64,000 nucleotides of DNA. It comes from Janthinobacterium agaricidamnosum NBRC 102515 = DSM 9628. Lineage in GTDB: Bacteria > Pseudomonadota > Gammaproteobacteria > Burkholderiales > Burkholderiaceae_D. A program made the position numbers and the translations under genes. Below, in pieces: positions 16,759 through 26,400 of the stretch. The notes beneath the pieces are model-generated. The model saw only the letters and a list, made by a program, of their open reading frames with translations. It was not told the origin of the DNA and made no database searches. The stretch spans positions 4,639,711 through 4,703,710 of the forward strand of contig NZ_HG322949.1 in the NCBI RefSeq assembly GCF_000723165.1. Reading direction: 5' to 3'. How positions within the stretch are numbered: the stretch's first letter is position 1; each line of letters starts with the position of its first letter.

Positions 16759-17820
16759 TCAGTTCTCGTCCTGCAAACGGCGCTGTTTGACCGCCGCCGC
16801 CAGCGTTTCCAGCACCGCCACGCTGCTTTGCCAATCGATGCAGCCATCGGTGACCGACTGGCCGTACACCAGTTCCTTGCCCGGCACCAGGTCCTGACGT
16901 CCCGCCACCAGGTGCGACTCTACCATCACGCCGACGATGCGGCTGTCGCCGCTCGCCACCTGGGCCGCGATATCGGTGCACACCGGCACCTGGTTTTCCG
17001 GTTTTTTGGAACTGTTGGCGTGCGAAGCGTCGATCATCAGGCGCGCCGCCAGGCCTTGGGCGCCGATCGCCTTGCATGCTTCTTCGACGCTGACCGCGTC
17101 ATAATTCGGCGCCTTGCCGCCGCGTAAGATGATGTGGCAATCTTCGTTGCCGTTGGTCGATACGATCGCCGAGTGGCCGCCCTTGGTGACCGACAGGAAA
17201 TGATGCGGCTGCGACGCGGCCTTGATCGCTTCCACCGCGATCTTGACGTTGCCGTCGGTGCCGTTCTTGAAACCGACCGGACAGGACAAACCGGACGCCA
17301 GTTCGCGGTGCACCTGCGATTCGGTGGTGCGCGCGCCGATCGCGCCCCAGCTGATCAAGTCGGCGATGTATTGCGGACTGATCACGTCGAGGAATTCGGT
17401 GCCGGCCGGCAAGCCCAGTTCGTTGATGTCACGCAGCAATTCGCGCGCCATGCGCAAGCCGTCATTGATGCGGAAACTGTTATCCATGTAGGGATCGTTG
17501 ATCAAGCCTTTCCAGCCCACCGTGGTGCGCGGTTTTTCGAAATACACGCGCATGACGATTTCCAGTTCGCCGGCGAAACGGGCGCGTTCCTTGACCAGCA
17601 GGCGCGCATATTCCATCGCCGCCTTGGTGTCGTGGATCGAGCACGGCCCGATGACGACCATCAGGCGGTCATCCTGGCCGTGCAGGATGCGGTGCAGCGC
17701 GATACGCGCGGCGGCGGCGGTTTGTCCGGCCTGTTCCGAGCACGCGAATTCGCGGATCAGATGCGACGGCGGGGTCAGTTCCTTCATTTCGCGGATGCGC
17801 AGGTCATCGGTGCGTGGCAT
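16759..17820 (-). CDS. aroG: 3-deoxy-7-phosphoheptulonate (DAHP) synthase, class I
   Basis: The first enzyme of the shikimate pathway, joining phosphoenolpyruvate and erythrose 4-phosphate; cytoplasmic and metal-dependent. 353 residues from the ATG at 17820, close to AroG/AroF length; the frame extends to 17847 but TTGGAGAA before the internal ATG decides the start. Family blocks are all visible: VVIGPCSIHD near residue 60, RVYFEKPRTTVGWKGLINDP, GLPAGTEFLDVISPQYIADLISWGAIGARTTESQ, FKNGTDGN and MIDASHANSSKKPENQ. Upstream on the same strand is a leader peptide, alternative pairings and a terminator that together look like a Phe/Tyr attenuator (listed separately). This predicts regulation by charged tRNA-Phe and tRNA-Tyr. 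Which isozyme it is by allostery cannot be read here. Confidence 0.93.
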   Translation of the reverse strand: MPRTDDLRIREMKELTPPSHLIREFACSEQAGQTAAAARIALHRILHGQDDRLMVVIGPCSIHDTKAAMEYARLLVKERARFAGELEIVMRVYFEKPRTTVGWKGLINDPYMDNSFRINDGLRMARELLRDINELGLPAGTEFLDVISPQYIADLISWGAIGARTTESQVHRELASGLSCPVGFKNGTDGNVKIAVEAIKAASQPHHFLSVTKGGHSAIVSTNGNEDCHIILRGGKAPNYDAVSVEEACKAIGAQGLAARLMIDASHANSSKKPENQVPVCTDIAAQVASGDSRIVGVMVESHLVAGRQDLVPGKELVYGQSVTDGCIDWQSSVAVLETLAAAVKQRRLQDEN

Positions 17821-17862
17821 GGTGTTCTCCAAAAAAATTAAGATCAAATAAATCGTCGAGGT

Positions 17863-17893
17863 AAAAAAAAACCGCCATCGCTGGCGGTTTTTT
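17863..17893 (-). terminator. Attenuator terminator upstream of aroG
   Basis: On the minus strand CCGCCA, loop GCGA and TGGCGG form a GC-rich stem followed by nine T residues, extended by an A/T stem. It sits between the leader peptide (17938-18006) and the aroG start (17820), so transcription from the upstream promoter must pass it. Its first arm (17882-17887) can pair instead with GGCGG at the 3' end of the leader reading frame (17946-17950). That gives the mutually exclusive structures of a classical attenuator. Confidence 0.75.
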
Positions 17894-17937
17894 AGAATTT
17901 GCTGGGATCTCGCTATTGCTGCTACGTGAACCGGCCG

Positions 17938-18006
17938 CTACTCCACCGCCTTTGGGTTGGAATTGCTAAAGTAAAAATAGCTGGTAAAAAACGCGGAGCG
18001 TAACAT
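17938..18006 (-). CDS. Candidate aroG leader peptide, rich in Phe and Tyr
   Basis: A 22-codon open frame on the minus strand starting MLRSAFFTSYFYF, so six of residues 6-13 are Phe or Tyr. It ends with TAG 45 bases before the terminator hairpin. Ribosomes stalled on the Phe/Tyr codons would leave GGCGG near the stop codon free to pair with CCGCC of the terminator and let RNA polymerase continue into aroG. Ribosomes reaching the stop would cover GGCGG and allow termination. Upstream is a short GGA-containing site and a promoter about 35 bases away. Phe/Tyr are the end products of the pathway that AroG starts. Too short to be recognised by homology; the call rests on the arrangement. Confidence 0.7.
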   Translation of the reverse strand: MLRSAFFTSYFYFSNSNPKAVE

Positions 18007-18040
18007 GCAGAAAATCCAATAAATGTGTGACTGTTGGATG

Positions 18041-18070
18041 ACTATAACAACAATCGGCCACGCTTGGCAA
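18041..18070 (-). promoter_or_regulatory. Candidate sigma-70 promoter of the aroG leader
   Basis: On the minus strand TTGCCA (18070-18065) and TATAGT (18046-18041) are separated by 18 bases; each differs from consensus at one position. Transcription would begin near 18034, about 28 bases before the leader-peptide ATG. Confidence 0.6.
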
Positions 18071-18073
18071 GCG
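18061..18073. promoter_or_regulatory. Palindrome overlapping the aroG -35 box
   Basis: CGCTTGGCAAGCG has 6-base perfect arms around one G and covers the proposed -35 box of the aroG leader promoter. A repressor bound here would block the promoter. It also lies in the upstream region of the divergent receptor gene. Confidence 0.3.
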
Positions 18074-18192
18074 ATTGTCGCGCGGCACTATGTCGCATGC
18101 CGGCCACAACACCGCTGAAAGACGCGCACCACTGATGCATCTCCAAGGCCGAAAAGGGCAACGGCGAAGACTGGATCGTCTCGCCAACCGAT

Positions 18193-18211
18193 GCGCCGGC
18201 CGCGCCGGCGC
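18193..18211 (+). promoter_or_regulatory. GC-rich hairpin in the leader of the third TBDR
   Basis: GCGCCGGC, loop CGC and GCCGGCGC form an 8-base perfect stem, followed by a run of C and not T. It is 36 bases before the receptor start codon and could influence translation. Confidence 0.3.
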
Positions 18212-18247
18212 CCCCCCGATTGTTAGCTTGTCACCTAGGAGATCGAC

Positions 18248-21103
18248 ATGACTGAAACACTGTTGTCGCGCATGCGTTATACCGTTGCCGGAGCCGGCAT
18301 CCTGCTGGCGCTTCCCGCGCAGGCGCAAGCGCAGGAAGGCAGTCCGCAAGTGGTGCCGCGGGTTGAAATTACCGGCTCCAACATCCGCCGCGCGCAAGCC
18401 GAGACGGCGTCGCCGGTACAAACCCTGAGCGCGGCCGACATCGAAAAATCGGGCAAGACCAGCGTCGCCGAATTACTGCAGACGCTGGCGGTTGATAACC
18501 AGGGTTCGGTACCCAGCAACTTCGGCAACGGTTTTGCCGCCGGCGCGGCCGGCGTGTCGCTGCGCGGGCTGGGCGCCGCGTCGACGCTGGTGCTGCTGAA
18601 CGGCCGCCGGGTCGCGCCGTACGGCCTGGCCGACGATGGCCAGAAAGTGTTTTCCGACCTGAACATCATTCCGCTCGAAGCGGTGGAGCGGGTCGAAATC
18701 CTCAAGGACGGCGCGTCGGCGATCTACGGTTCCGATGCGATCGCCGGCGTGGTCAACGTCATCTTGCGCAAGGATTACCAGGGCACCGCCATCAAGGCCA
18801 GCTACGGCAAGTCGCGCTACCGGGACGGGCGCGATAGCCGGGTGTCGCTGACCCATGGTTTCGGCGACCTCGACAACGACCGCTACAACCTGCTGCTGAA
18901 TCTCGAATACGGCGAAAAACGCGAAATCTGGAACCACGACCGCGACGGCCGCGGCGCGATCGGCCGCGGCGCGATCGGCCGCGCCGACTTGCGCGACCAG
19001 GGTTTCAGCGCCGTCGAGGCGCTCGGCGGCACCGGCGCCATCACCACCAATAACGCGGCCGGCAACGCCATCAACGGCAATGTGCGCAATCCCGCCACCT
19101 TCGATTATTACAACCGCGGCAACCTGGCCGGGACCGGCTTCACGCGCCAGTTTCCCGCCGCGGCCTGCGGCAACTTCACCGGCCACCCGCAAGGCGATCC
19201 GGGCGGCGGCTGCCTGATCGATGCGCAACAAATCTATAGCCAGATCCAGCCGCAACAAAAAACCGTCAACTTCTTCGGCCGCGGCGCGTACCAGATCAAC
19301 CCCGGCCTGCAGACTTATGCCGAACTGAATCTGTACCACAGCGATACGCACTCCGCCACCACGCCGTCGAGCGTCAGCGGCTCGGTCGGTTCGCCGGCTG
19401 GTCCGGTCAGCAATGCCGGCGCGGCGCTGGGCGCGGATCATCCGGACAATCCGTATTTCGGCACGGCGGCGCGGCTGCGCTACCTGGCGGCCGATGTCGG
19501 CCCGCGCGTGTCCGACATCGAATCGACCTTCGTGCGGCTGGTGGCCGGTATCAAGGGCAGCGTGGCCGGATGGGACATCGACAGCGCGCTGCTGTATTCG
19601 CAAAACAAGATCAGCCACGATCAAACCGGCTATTTGCAGCGCAACGTCGCGTTCGCGCTGCTCAATCCGACGCCGGCCAATGTCGCCGCCGCCCAGCTGA
19701 ATCCGGCCTACGCGGCGCTGCCGCCGGGCAGCGTGTGGCGCATCGCCGAAAACGCCGGCCTGAATTCGGCCGCGCTGTATGCCGCGCTGTCGCCGCAACT
19801 GTCGAACGACGCCAGAACCCGCCTGTCGCAAATCGACTTCAAGGCCAGCCGCGAATTGAACCAGTTGCCGGGCGGTGCGCTGGGTCTCGCGCTGGGCGCC
19901 GAATTTCGCCATGAAACCACCGAGCTGGGACCGACGCCAGGCACGGAAACCGGCAACATCATCGGCCTCGGCTACTCCGCCTACAAAGGCAACCGCAACT
20001 CGTCGGCGCTGTATGCGGAATTGCTGGCGCCGGTGCTGAAAACGCTGGAATTGTCGGCCGCGCTGCGCGCCGACCATTTTTCCGATGTCGGCAATTCCTA
20101 CACGCCGAAGATCGGCGCCAAATGGACGCCGCTGCGCGAGCTGGCGCTGCGCACCACTTTCGCCAAGGGTTTCCGCGCGCCCAGCGCGGCGGAAAACGGC
20201 GTCGGCGGACTGGCGGCGTTTTCCACCGCCGCCGATCCGCTGCGCTGCGCACTGGGCGTCGCGGCGGCGTGCGACCCGGCCTCGATCGCGGTGATCACGT
20301 CGCCCAATCCCGCCTTGCAGCCGGAACGTTCGAAAAGCTATTCGGCGGGACTGATCTGGGACCCGCGCCCGCGCAGCAGCGTATCGCTGGATGTGTGGGA
20401 AATCAGGCGCACCAATGAAATCAACCAGGAGCAGACCGACGCCGCGATCGCCGCCGGCCATATCGCGCGCGATCCCAGCACCGCCACCGCCATCCCCGGC
20501 GATCCGGGCGCGATCACGGCGGTGCTGGCCAATTACGTCAATTCGGCCAGCACCAAGGTGCGCGGCGCCGACCTCGATGCGCGCCAGGGCTTTGCGCTGG
20601 GGAACGGATGGGGCAACCTGACCTTCGACCTGAAATGGACCCATCTGTTCAAATGGCTGCGCACCGAACAGGATGGCAGCCAGCGCGACTTTGCCGGCAC
20701 CCACGGCAATTGCGACGTGACCAACTGCATCGGCACGCCGGATGACCGGGTCAACCTCGGCGCGACATGGGAACGCAACGACTGGCGCGTGTCGGCGCTG
20801 GCCAATTACCGGGGTTCGCTCAGCAACACCGCCTTCAAGGATGACCCGGACGGCTGCGCCAGCCATTTTGCCGACGGCAGCGATGCGCCGCGCGGCTGCA
20901 AAATTGCGTCGTTCACCACCATCGACCTGACCTTGCGCTGGAAGGCGGCGCCGCGCATCGAAGTGTTCGGCTCGATCCAGAACCTGTTCGACAAGATCGC
21001 GCCGCTCGATCCGCTGACCTATGGCGCGGTGTCGTACAATCCGCTCGACTACAGCGGCGCGGTGGGGCGTTATTTCAGCGCAGGCATGCGCTACAAGTTT
21101 TAA
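18248..21103 (+). CDS. TonB-dependent outer-membrane receptor (subfamily A)
   Basis: A 951-residue TonB-dependent receptor with AGGAG seven bases before its ATG. The signal peptide ends near ALPAQAQA|QE. Next come the TonB-box-like VPRVEITGSNIRR, a plug with VSLRGLGAASTLVLLNGRRVAPYG and VERVEILKDGASAIYGSDAIAGVVN, and a barrel ending KIAPLDPLTYGAVSYNPLDYSG and MRYKF. It is very similar throughout to the receptor at 35723. A 15-base tandem repeat at 18946-18975 adds a repeated IGRGA unit absent from that relative. Paired cysteines in extracellular-loop regions (CGNF...GGGC, GNCDVTNC) are shared by the subfamily. Ligand unknown; divergent from the aroG leader. Confidence 0.92.
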   Translation: MTETLLSRMRYTVAGAGILLALPAQAQAQEGSPQVVPRVEITGSNIRRAQAETASPVQTLSAADIEKSGKTSVAELLQTLAVDNQGSVPSNFGNGFAAGAAGVSLRGLGAASTLVLLNGRRVAPYGLADDGQKVFSDLNIIPLEAVERVEILKDGASAIYGSDAIAGVVNVILRKDYQGTAIKASYGKSRYRDGRDSRVSLTHGFGDLDNDRYNLLLNLEYGEKREIWNHDRDGRGAIGRGAIGRADLRDQGFSAVEALGGTGAITTNNAAGNAINGNVRNPATFDYYNRGNLAGTGFTRQFPAAACGNFTGHPQGDPGGGCLIDAQQIYSQIQPQQKTVNFFGRGAYQINPGLQTYAELNLYHSDTHSATTPSSVSGSVGSPAGPVSNAGAALGADHPDNPYFGTAARLRYLAADVGPRVSDIESTFVRLVAGIKGSVAGWDIDSALLYSQNKISHDQTGYLQRNVAFALLNPTPANVAAAQLNPAYAALPPGSVWRIAENAGLNSAALYAALSPQLSNDARTRLSQIDFKASRELNQLPGGALGLALGAEFRHETTELGPTPGTETGNIIGLGYSAYKGNRNSSALYAELLAPVLKTLELSAALRADHFSDVGNSYTPKIGAKWTPLRELALRTTFAKGFRAPSAAENGVGGLAAFSTAADPLRCALGVAAACDPASIAVITSPNPALQPERSKSYSAGLIWDPRPRSSVSLDVWEIRRTNEINQEQTDAAIAAGHIARDPSTATAIPGDPGAITAVLANYVNSASTKVRGADLDARQGFALGNGWGNLTFDLKWTHLFKWLRTEQDGSQRDFAGTHGNCDVTNCIGTPDDRVNLGATWERNDWRVSALANYRGSLSNTAFKDDPDGCASHFADGSDAPRGCKIASFTTIDLTLRWKAAPRIEVFGSIQNLFDKIAPLDPLTYGAVSYNPLDYSGAVGRYFSAGMRYKF
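18946..18983 (+). repeat. 15-base tandem repeat within the third TBDR
   Basis: The unit CGGCCGCGGCGCGAT occurs twice head to tail (18946-18960, 18961-18975) and a third partial copy follows. It is in frame and adds five residues per unit, probably through slippage, in an early barrel loop. Confidence 0.85.
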
Positions 21104-21119
21104 AGCGGATCTAACGCGG

Positions 21120-21153
21120 GCATAACCCGGACGCTTGCGCTTCCGGGTTATGC
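21120..21153. terminator. Bidirectional hairpin between the third TBDR and tldD
   Basis: GCATAACCCGGA and TCCGGGTTATGC form a 12-base perfect stem around a 10-base loop, midway between the two convergent stop codons. There is no good T tract, so termination strength is uncertain. Confidence 0.6.
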
Positions 21154-21168
21154 TTGCGGACTGGCGAT

Positions 21169-22659
21169 TTACGCGGTGCCGCCGACCGTCACGCCATCGA
21201 TGCGCAGCGTCGGCTGGCCGACGCCGACCGGCACGCTCTGGCCTTCCTTGCCGCACACGCCGACGCCGGAATCGAGGCGCATGTCGTTGCCGATCATCGA
21301 GACCCGGTTCAATACATCGGGACCGTTGCCGATCAGCGTAGCGCCCTTGACCGGATAGGTGATCTTGCCGTCTTCGATCATATACGCTTCGCTGGCCGAG
21401 AACACGAACTTGCCGTTGGTGATATCGACCTGGCCGCCGCCGAAATTGACCGCGTACAGACCGTTCTTGACCGACGCGAGAATTTCACCCGGATCCTTAT
21501 CGCCGCCCAGCATATAGGTGTTGGTCATGCGCGGCATCGGCAAGTGGGCAAACGATTCACGGCGCGCATTGCCGGTGACCGGCATTTTCATCAGACGCGC
21601 ATTCATCGTATCCTGGATATAGCCTTTCAGGATGCCGTCCTCGATCAGCGTGGTGCACTGGGTCGGATTGCCTTCGTCATCCATGTTCAGCGAACCGCGG
21701 CGGTCGGCCAGCGTGCCGTCGTCGACCACGGTGACGCCCTTGGCGGCCACGCGCTGGCCAATCTGGCCGGAAAACGCCGACGAACCCTTGCGGTTGAAAT
21801 CGCCTTCCAGGCCATGGCCGATCGCTTCGTGCAGCAGGATGCCGGGCCAGCCCGGCCCCAGCACGATGGTCATCGGACCGGCCGGCGCCGGACGCGCATC
21901 GAGGTTGACGATGGCCGAATTGACCGCGTCGGTGGCGTATTGCTCCAGCAGCGCGTCGTCGAAATACGCATAGCTGTAACGCCCGCCGCCGCCGGACGAG
22001 CCCATTTCGCGGCGTCCGTTCTGCTCGGCGATGACGGTCACCGACAGGCGCACCAGCGGCCGGATGTCGGCCGCCAGCACGCCGTCGCTGCGCACCACCA
22101 GCACCACGTCGTATTCGCCGGCCAGGCCAGCCATCACTTGCACCACGCGCGTATCCTTGGCGCGGGCGATTTTTTCTACCCGTTCCAGCAACTTGACCTT
22201 GGCGGTGGCATCCAGCGACGTCAGCGGATCGTTCGGCAAATACAGCGCACGGCCGCCCTGCTGCGTCATGCTGGACGCGACCTTGATCTTGCCGGCGCCG
22301 GCGCGCGCGATGGTACGCGTGGCGGCCGCCGCTTCCAGCAAGGCGCGTTCGGAAATGTCATCGGAATACGAAAAAGCCGTCTTGTCGCCGGACACGGCGC
22401 GCACGCCGACGCCCTGGTCGATCGAAAAACTGCCGGTCTTGACGATGCCCTCTTCCAGGCTCCAGCCCTCGTTCTTGGTGAACTGGAAGTACAGGTCGGC
22501 GTAATCGACCTTGTGGGTAAACATGCTGCCAAGCGCTTTCAGCAGCTTGTCTTCATCCAGCCCGAACGGCGTCAGCAAGATGTCGCGCGCCACGGCCAGC
22601 GTTGAGAGATTGGGTTCGAATGGAATCATGATCCTGTCTTTTTTATCGGTTAATGCCAT
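21169..22659 (-). CDS. tldD: Metalloprotease TldD
   Basis: TldD of the TldD/TldE (PmbA) pair, a zinc-dependent protease that degrades unfolded peptides and helps process peptide products such as microcin B17 and control CcdA. 496 residues, E. coli length being 481. Landmarks: VDYADLYFQ, GSFSIDQGVGVRAVSG, the metal-site motif HEAIGHGLEGD (HExxxH) and the C-terminal glycine-rich region. A second ATG at 22629 has AGGA upstream and may be the real start; it would give 486 residues. It is the last gene of the minus-strand set yhdP - amidase - tldD, a conserved neighbourhood in beta- and gammaproteobacteria. The partner pmbA is not in the window. Confidence 0.95.
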   Translation of the reverse strand: MALTDKKDRIMIPFEPNLSTLAVARDILLTPFGLDEDKLLKALGSMFTHKVDYADLYFQFTKNEGWSLEEGIVKTGSFSIDQGVGVRAVSGDKTAFSYSDDISERALLEAAAATRTIARAGAGKIKVASSMTQQGGRALYLPNDPLTSLDATAKVKLLERVEKIARAKDTRVVQVMAGLAGEYDVVLVVRSDGVLAADIRPLVRLSVTVIAEQNGRREMGSSGGGGRYSYAYFDDALLEQYATDAVNSAIVNLDARPAPAGPMTIVLGPGWPGILLHEAIGHGLEGDFNRKGSSAFSGQIGQRVAAKGVTVVDDGTLADRRGSLNMDDEGNPTQCTTLIEDGILKGYIQDTMNARLMKMPVTGNARRESFAHLPMPRMTNTYMLGGDKDPGEILASVKNGLYAVNFGGGQVDITNGKFVFSASEAYMIEDGKITYPVKGATLIGNGPDVLNRVSMIGNDMRLDSGVGVCGKEGQSVPVGVGQPTLRIDGVTVGGTA

Positions 22660-22692
22660 TGTAGGGGATAGCGGCGACGCTTGCCCGAAAGC

Positions 22693-23490
22693 TTACATGG
22701 TGCGGTGCAGCAAAGCGGGCAGCGACTGGCGCACGCCGGCCAGGTAGGATGGATCGATGGCGCCGCCGACCACGCCCTCGCCTTCCGGCAGCACCGCCTT
22801 GATCTCGCCCCACGGGTCGATCAGCATGCTGTGGCCCCAGGTGCGCCGGCCATTGGCATGCCGCCCGCCCTGCGCCGACGCCAGCACGTAGCACTGGTTT
22901 TCGATGGCCCGCGCGCGCAGCAGGATTTCCCAGTGCGCCAGGCCGGTGGTGTGGGTGAAGGCGGCCGGCACCACGATCAGCGCGCAATCGCCCATCGCCC
23001 GGTACAGTTCCGGGAAACGCAGGTCGTAGCACACCGACAGGCCGACCTTGCCGAACGGCGCCTCGAAACTGCCGACCGCCGCGCCCGGCACGATGGTGCG
23101 CGATTCGTTATACGATTCTTCGCCCCTGGTAAAACCGAACAAATGTATCTTGTCGTAGCGCCCGGCCGGCTGGCCCGATGGATCGTAGACCAGCGTGGTG
23201 TTCAGCACCTTGCCTTCGGTATCGGACACCAGCGGCAAGGTGCCGCCGATCAGCCAGATGCCGTGCCGGCTCGCCATGTCGGCCATGCAGTCCTGGATCG
23301 GTCCGCTGCCGGGACGCTCGGCATGCGCCACCTTGTCGGTTTCTTGGTGGCCCATGATGGCCCAGTATTCCGGCAACAGCACCAGGCTGGCGCCGTCCGC
23401 GGCCGCCTGCCCGACCAGCCGGCGCGCGCTGGCCAGGTTGTCGCTGACGGATGGCGACGAAATCATTTGTATTGCGGCGACTGTATTCAT
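22693..23490 (-). CDS. Carbon-nitrogen hydrolase (Nit1/nitrilase-type amidase)
   Basis: A 265-residue enzyme of the nitrilase superfamily with the catalytic triad Glu41 (LLPEYW), Lys114 (YDKIHLFGF) and Cys154 (SVCYDLRFPELYR). The best-fitting group is the Nit1/YbeM type, known to hydrolyse deaminated glutathione, a metabolite repair reaction; other omega-amidase activities are possible. Cytoplasmic, no signal peptide. It begins 9 bases after the yhdP stop codon and is followed closely by tldD, so the three are likely cotranscribed. Confidence 0.9.
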   Translation of the reverse strand: MNTVAAIQMISSPSVSDNLASARRLVGQAAADGASLVLLPEYWAIMGHQETDKVAHAERPGSGPIQDCMADMASRHGIWLIGGTLPLVSDTEGKVLNTTLVYDPSGQPAGRYDKIHLFGFTRGEESYNESRTIVPGAAVGSFEAPFGKVGLSVCYDLRFPELYRAMGDCALIVVPAAFTHTTGLAHWEILLRARAIENQCYVLASAQGGRHANGRRTWGHSMLIDPWGEIKAVLPEGEGVVGGAIDPSYLAGVRQSLPALLHRTM

Positions 23491-23499
23491 GGTCTGACC

Positions 23500-26400
23500 T
23501 TATTTAGCGGTGTTCTTGGCATCGGCGGCAGGCACAGGCAATGGCGCCATCTTTTCCGGATCGAGCTTGGTCACCTGCGGCGCTTTCCACGGCCCCTTGA
23601 TTTGCATATGGTAAGTCAACGCCTTCATCACCGGCGCCCGCAAAAACAGTTGCGCCAGGAAACTGCCGATGCCGATCACCGGGTTCACCGCCAGCGCATA
23701 CACCAGCGGGCCGGTGCCGAGGTTAAATTCAGGAATCACCACCACCTGCAGATTGGTTGATTCATTGGCGATGTCGGCCGTGCCATCCATCAAGACAGTG
23801 GCGGCGACGCCATGCATTTTCAAGTTCTCGGTTTTCACCACGCCGTGGCTGATGCTGGCGTTGGCCGTGATGCCGTCGAACGCCAGCCCTTCCGAAAAGA
23901 CATCGTGGAAATCGAGCTTCAACAAGCGCGGCAACGCTTGCAAGCTCAGCACGCCGAGCAATTTGGCGGCGCCGGGGTCTTGCTTCAGGAATTGCCCGGA
24001 CTCGACATTCATCTGGATCTGGCCCGACAGCGTCGGAATATCCAGCGAATACGGCAAGCCTTTCCATGCGATGTCGCCGCTCAGCTTGCCCTTGCCGCGC
24101 CGCACCGTATCGGCGAAGCCAAACCGGTCCAGCAACTTGCCGGCGTCGATGATGTCGAGATTAAAATTCAGGCTGGTGGTGCTGTCGCCGTCCTTGATGA
24201 CCCATTTGCCGCTGCCCTTCAATTCGCCGTCCGGCGTGGCCAGGCCCAGCTTGCCGATGCGCCATTCGCGGCCGCCGGCCGCGATCGTATTGTAGGCACG
24301 CAACTCCAGCCGGCCGAGCTGCTTGTTGAACAGTTCAAAGCGTTCAGCAATGATATCGAGCGACGGGATGCTTTGCGCCGCGCTCTTATTATTTTCAAGT
24401 AAGTTCTTGACCTCGGCGGCGTCCGCTTCCGGTATCGTCAGCGACGACAGCCGCGCCGTCATCTTGCCGAGGCCGGACGGGGTTTCGATCCAGGTCACAT
24501 AACCGGCCACCTGTTTCGCTTCGATATTGGCTTGCCACACGTCTTTTTGATGGGTCGCGCCGACCACCACGTTTTCCAGCTTGCGCTCGCCCAGCAGCAA
24601 TTCGCCGGCGCGCGCCGCCATCGCATCCGGGATCACGTACTGGCCGATGTCGGGCATGTCGCCGCTGTCGGCCGTCTCGTCCTTGCCGCCGGACGGTCCG
24701 GCGATCGCGCTGCCGGCCGCGATCCACGCATCGACGTCGAGCGACTTCATGTTGACGTTGAGCGCCATGCCGCTGTCCGGTTCGGGCGCCGCCACGTTGA
24801 CGCCGATGCCGCCGCGCAGCAGGCGCCACGGCTCCTTGCCCTGTTTCTGGCGCTGGTAGCGGGCGGCGATGCCGGAACCGACATTGATGCGGATGTCGTC
24901 GCTGCGCACGCCCGCGTCATTGGCCACATTGCCGGTCAACACAAACCGCACCGGCAAGCTGTCGCCGGCGTTTTTCTTCAGCGGCGCCGGAAAATCCAGT
25001 CCCATGCCGGTCAATGGCGAATCGACCGCGACCACCACCTGATGGTCGCGCGCCGTGATCAGGCCGGAGTAGCGCGCGCCGCCGCTCACATGCCCGGCCA
25101 GGCGCTGCATCACCGGCGCCGGGTAAGTCTTGCGCAAGCCTTCGGCCGTCATCGCGCCGGCGATCCGCACCTGGATCGAATTATCCTTTTGGGTGCCGCC
25201 GGAAATCGCCACCGGGCCGCCCAGCAAGTTGCCGTTCAAGCCATTCAGGTTGACGCCTTTTTCATTAAATTCGATCTTGCCGGTGCCGCCCAGCACCGGC
25301 GGCAAATCGCGGAACAGCACCACGTCGTTGCCGCCCAATTGCACGCTGCCCTGCACCTTCGATTCCAGCAGGTGCGACAGCGGCAAATGCAGCTTCAAGG
25401 CCAGCTTGGCGTTACCGGTGGCCAAGGTTTCATCGGTAAAATGATCGATCCATCCCAGCACCGGCGAGGCAGCCACGTACTTGAGGAATTCCTGCATCGG
25501 CGCGGCCGCGTTGCCGTCGATGTCGAGCATCATGTCGTGCAAGGTCAGGTCGGGGATCACCGCCTTGACGGCCGACAGCGCCGCGCCGCCGGTGGTGGCG
25601 GTGTCGCCGCGAATTTCCATGCGCGCCCGGTCGAACACAAAACTGCCCTTGATATGTTCGGCTTGCGGCCACAGCGGGGCCTTGCCGTCGGCCGCGTATT
25701 CGCCGGGCGCATAATTCAGGCGGGCGTCGGCCAGCTTGCCGGCGACGCGGAATTCGCCGGCCGCGCGCTGCGCCGCCGTGTCGGCCTTGAACGGGAATTC
25801 CGCCAAGTCGCCGCGCAGGCGCACGCTGACATCGTGCGCCATGCCGTCTTCCAGCGCGCCGGTCAGCCAGTGGTGCAAGTCCGGTGGGGTTTCCAGGGGT
25901 AAATAACGGCCGATGGTCTTCAAGTCGAAATTATCCAGCGTGCCGCTGATGTCGACCTGGCCCGGGCCGCTGCCGGCGGCATCGAGCGGCAGCACGTGGC
26001 TGCCCTTCAGGCTGCCTTTCAAGCCTTGCTGCACAAAATCGAATTGCTCGACCTGCACCCGCAATTGTTTTTTATCTTCGAACATCCAGCGCGCCAGCAC
26101 ATTCATGGTCTCGAACGGCATGGCCGGTTCGCTGAAATAGCCGGGCATTTTCAACAGCAAGTCGTGCGAGCGGATGGTCAGCGCGCCGCCCTTGTCGCTG
26201 GCGTCTATGCTGCCGCTCAAGTTTTCAAAGCCGGGCAGCGCCGGCGCGGCGGCCAGCGCCATGCCGGTGGCCGTCTTCGGCTGGGCCGGCCTGGCCGCCT
26301 GCGGATTCAAGCCCAGGCCATCGAGCTGGCCACGGATGCGATAAGACGTAACAGCCGGCAACTCCCCCTGCCATTCGGCGGAAAAATCCTGCAAGCGGCC

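Noticed and set aside
18473..21256. Open frame of 927 codons on the minus strand
   Set aside because: Antisense to the third TonB-dependent receptor, which has a signal peptide, plug and barrel motifs. The antisense product has biased composition and no motifs.
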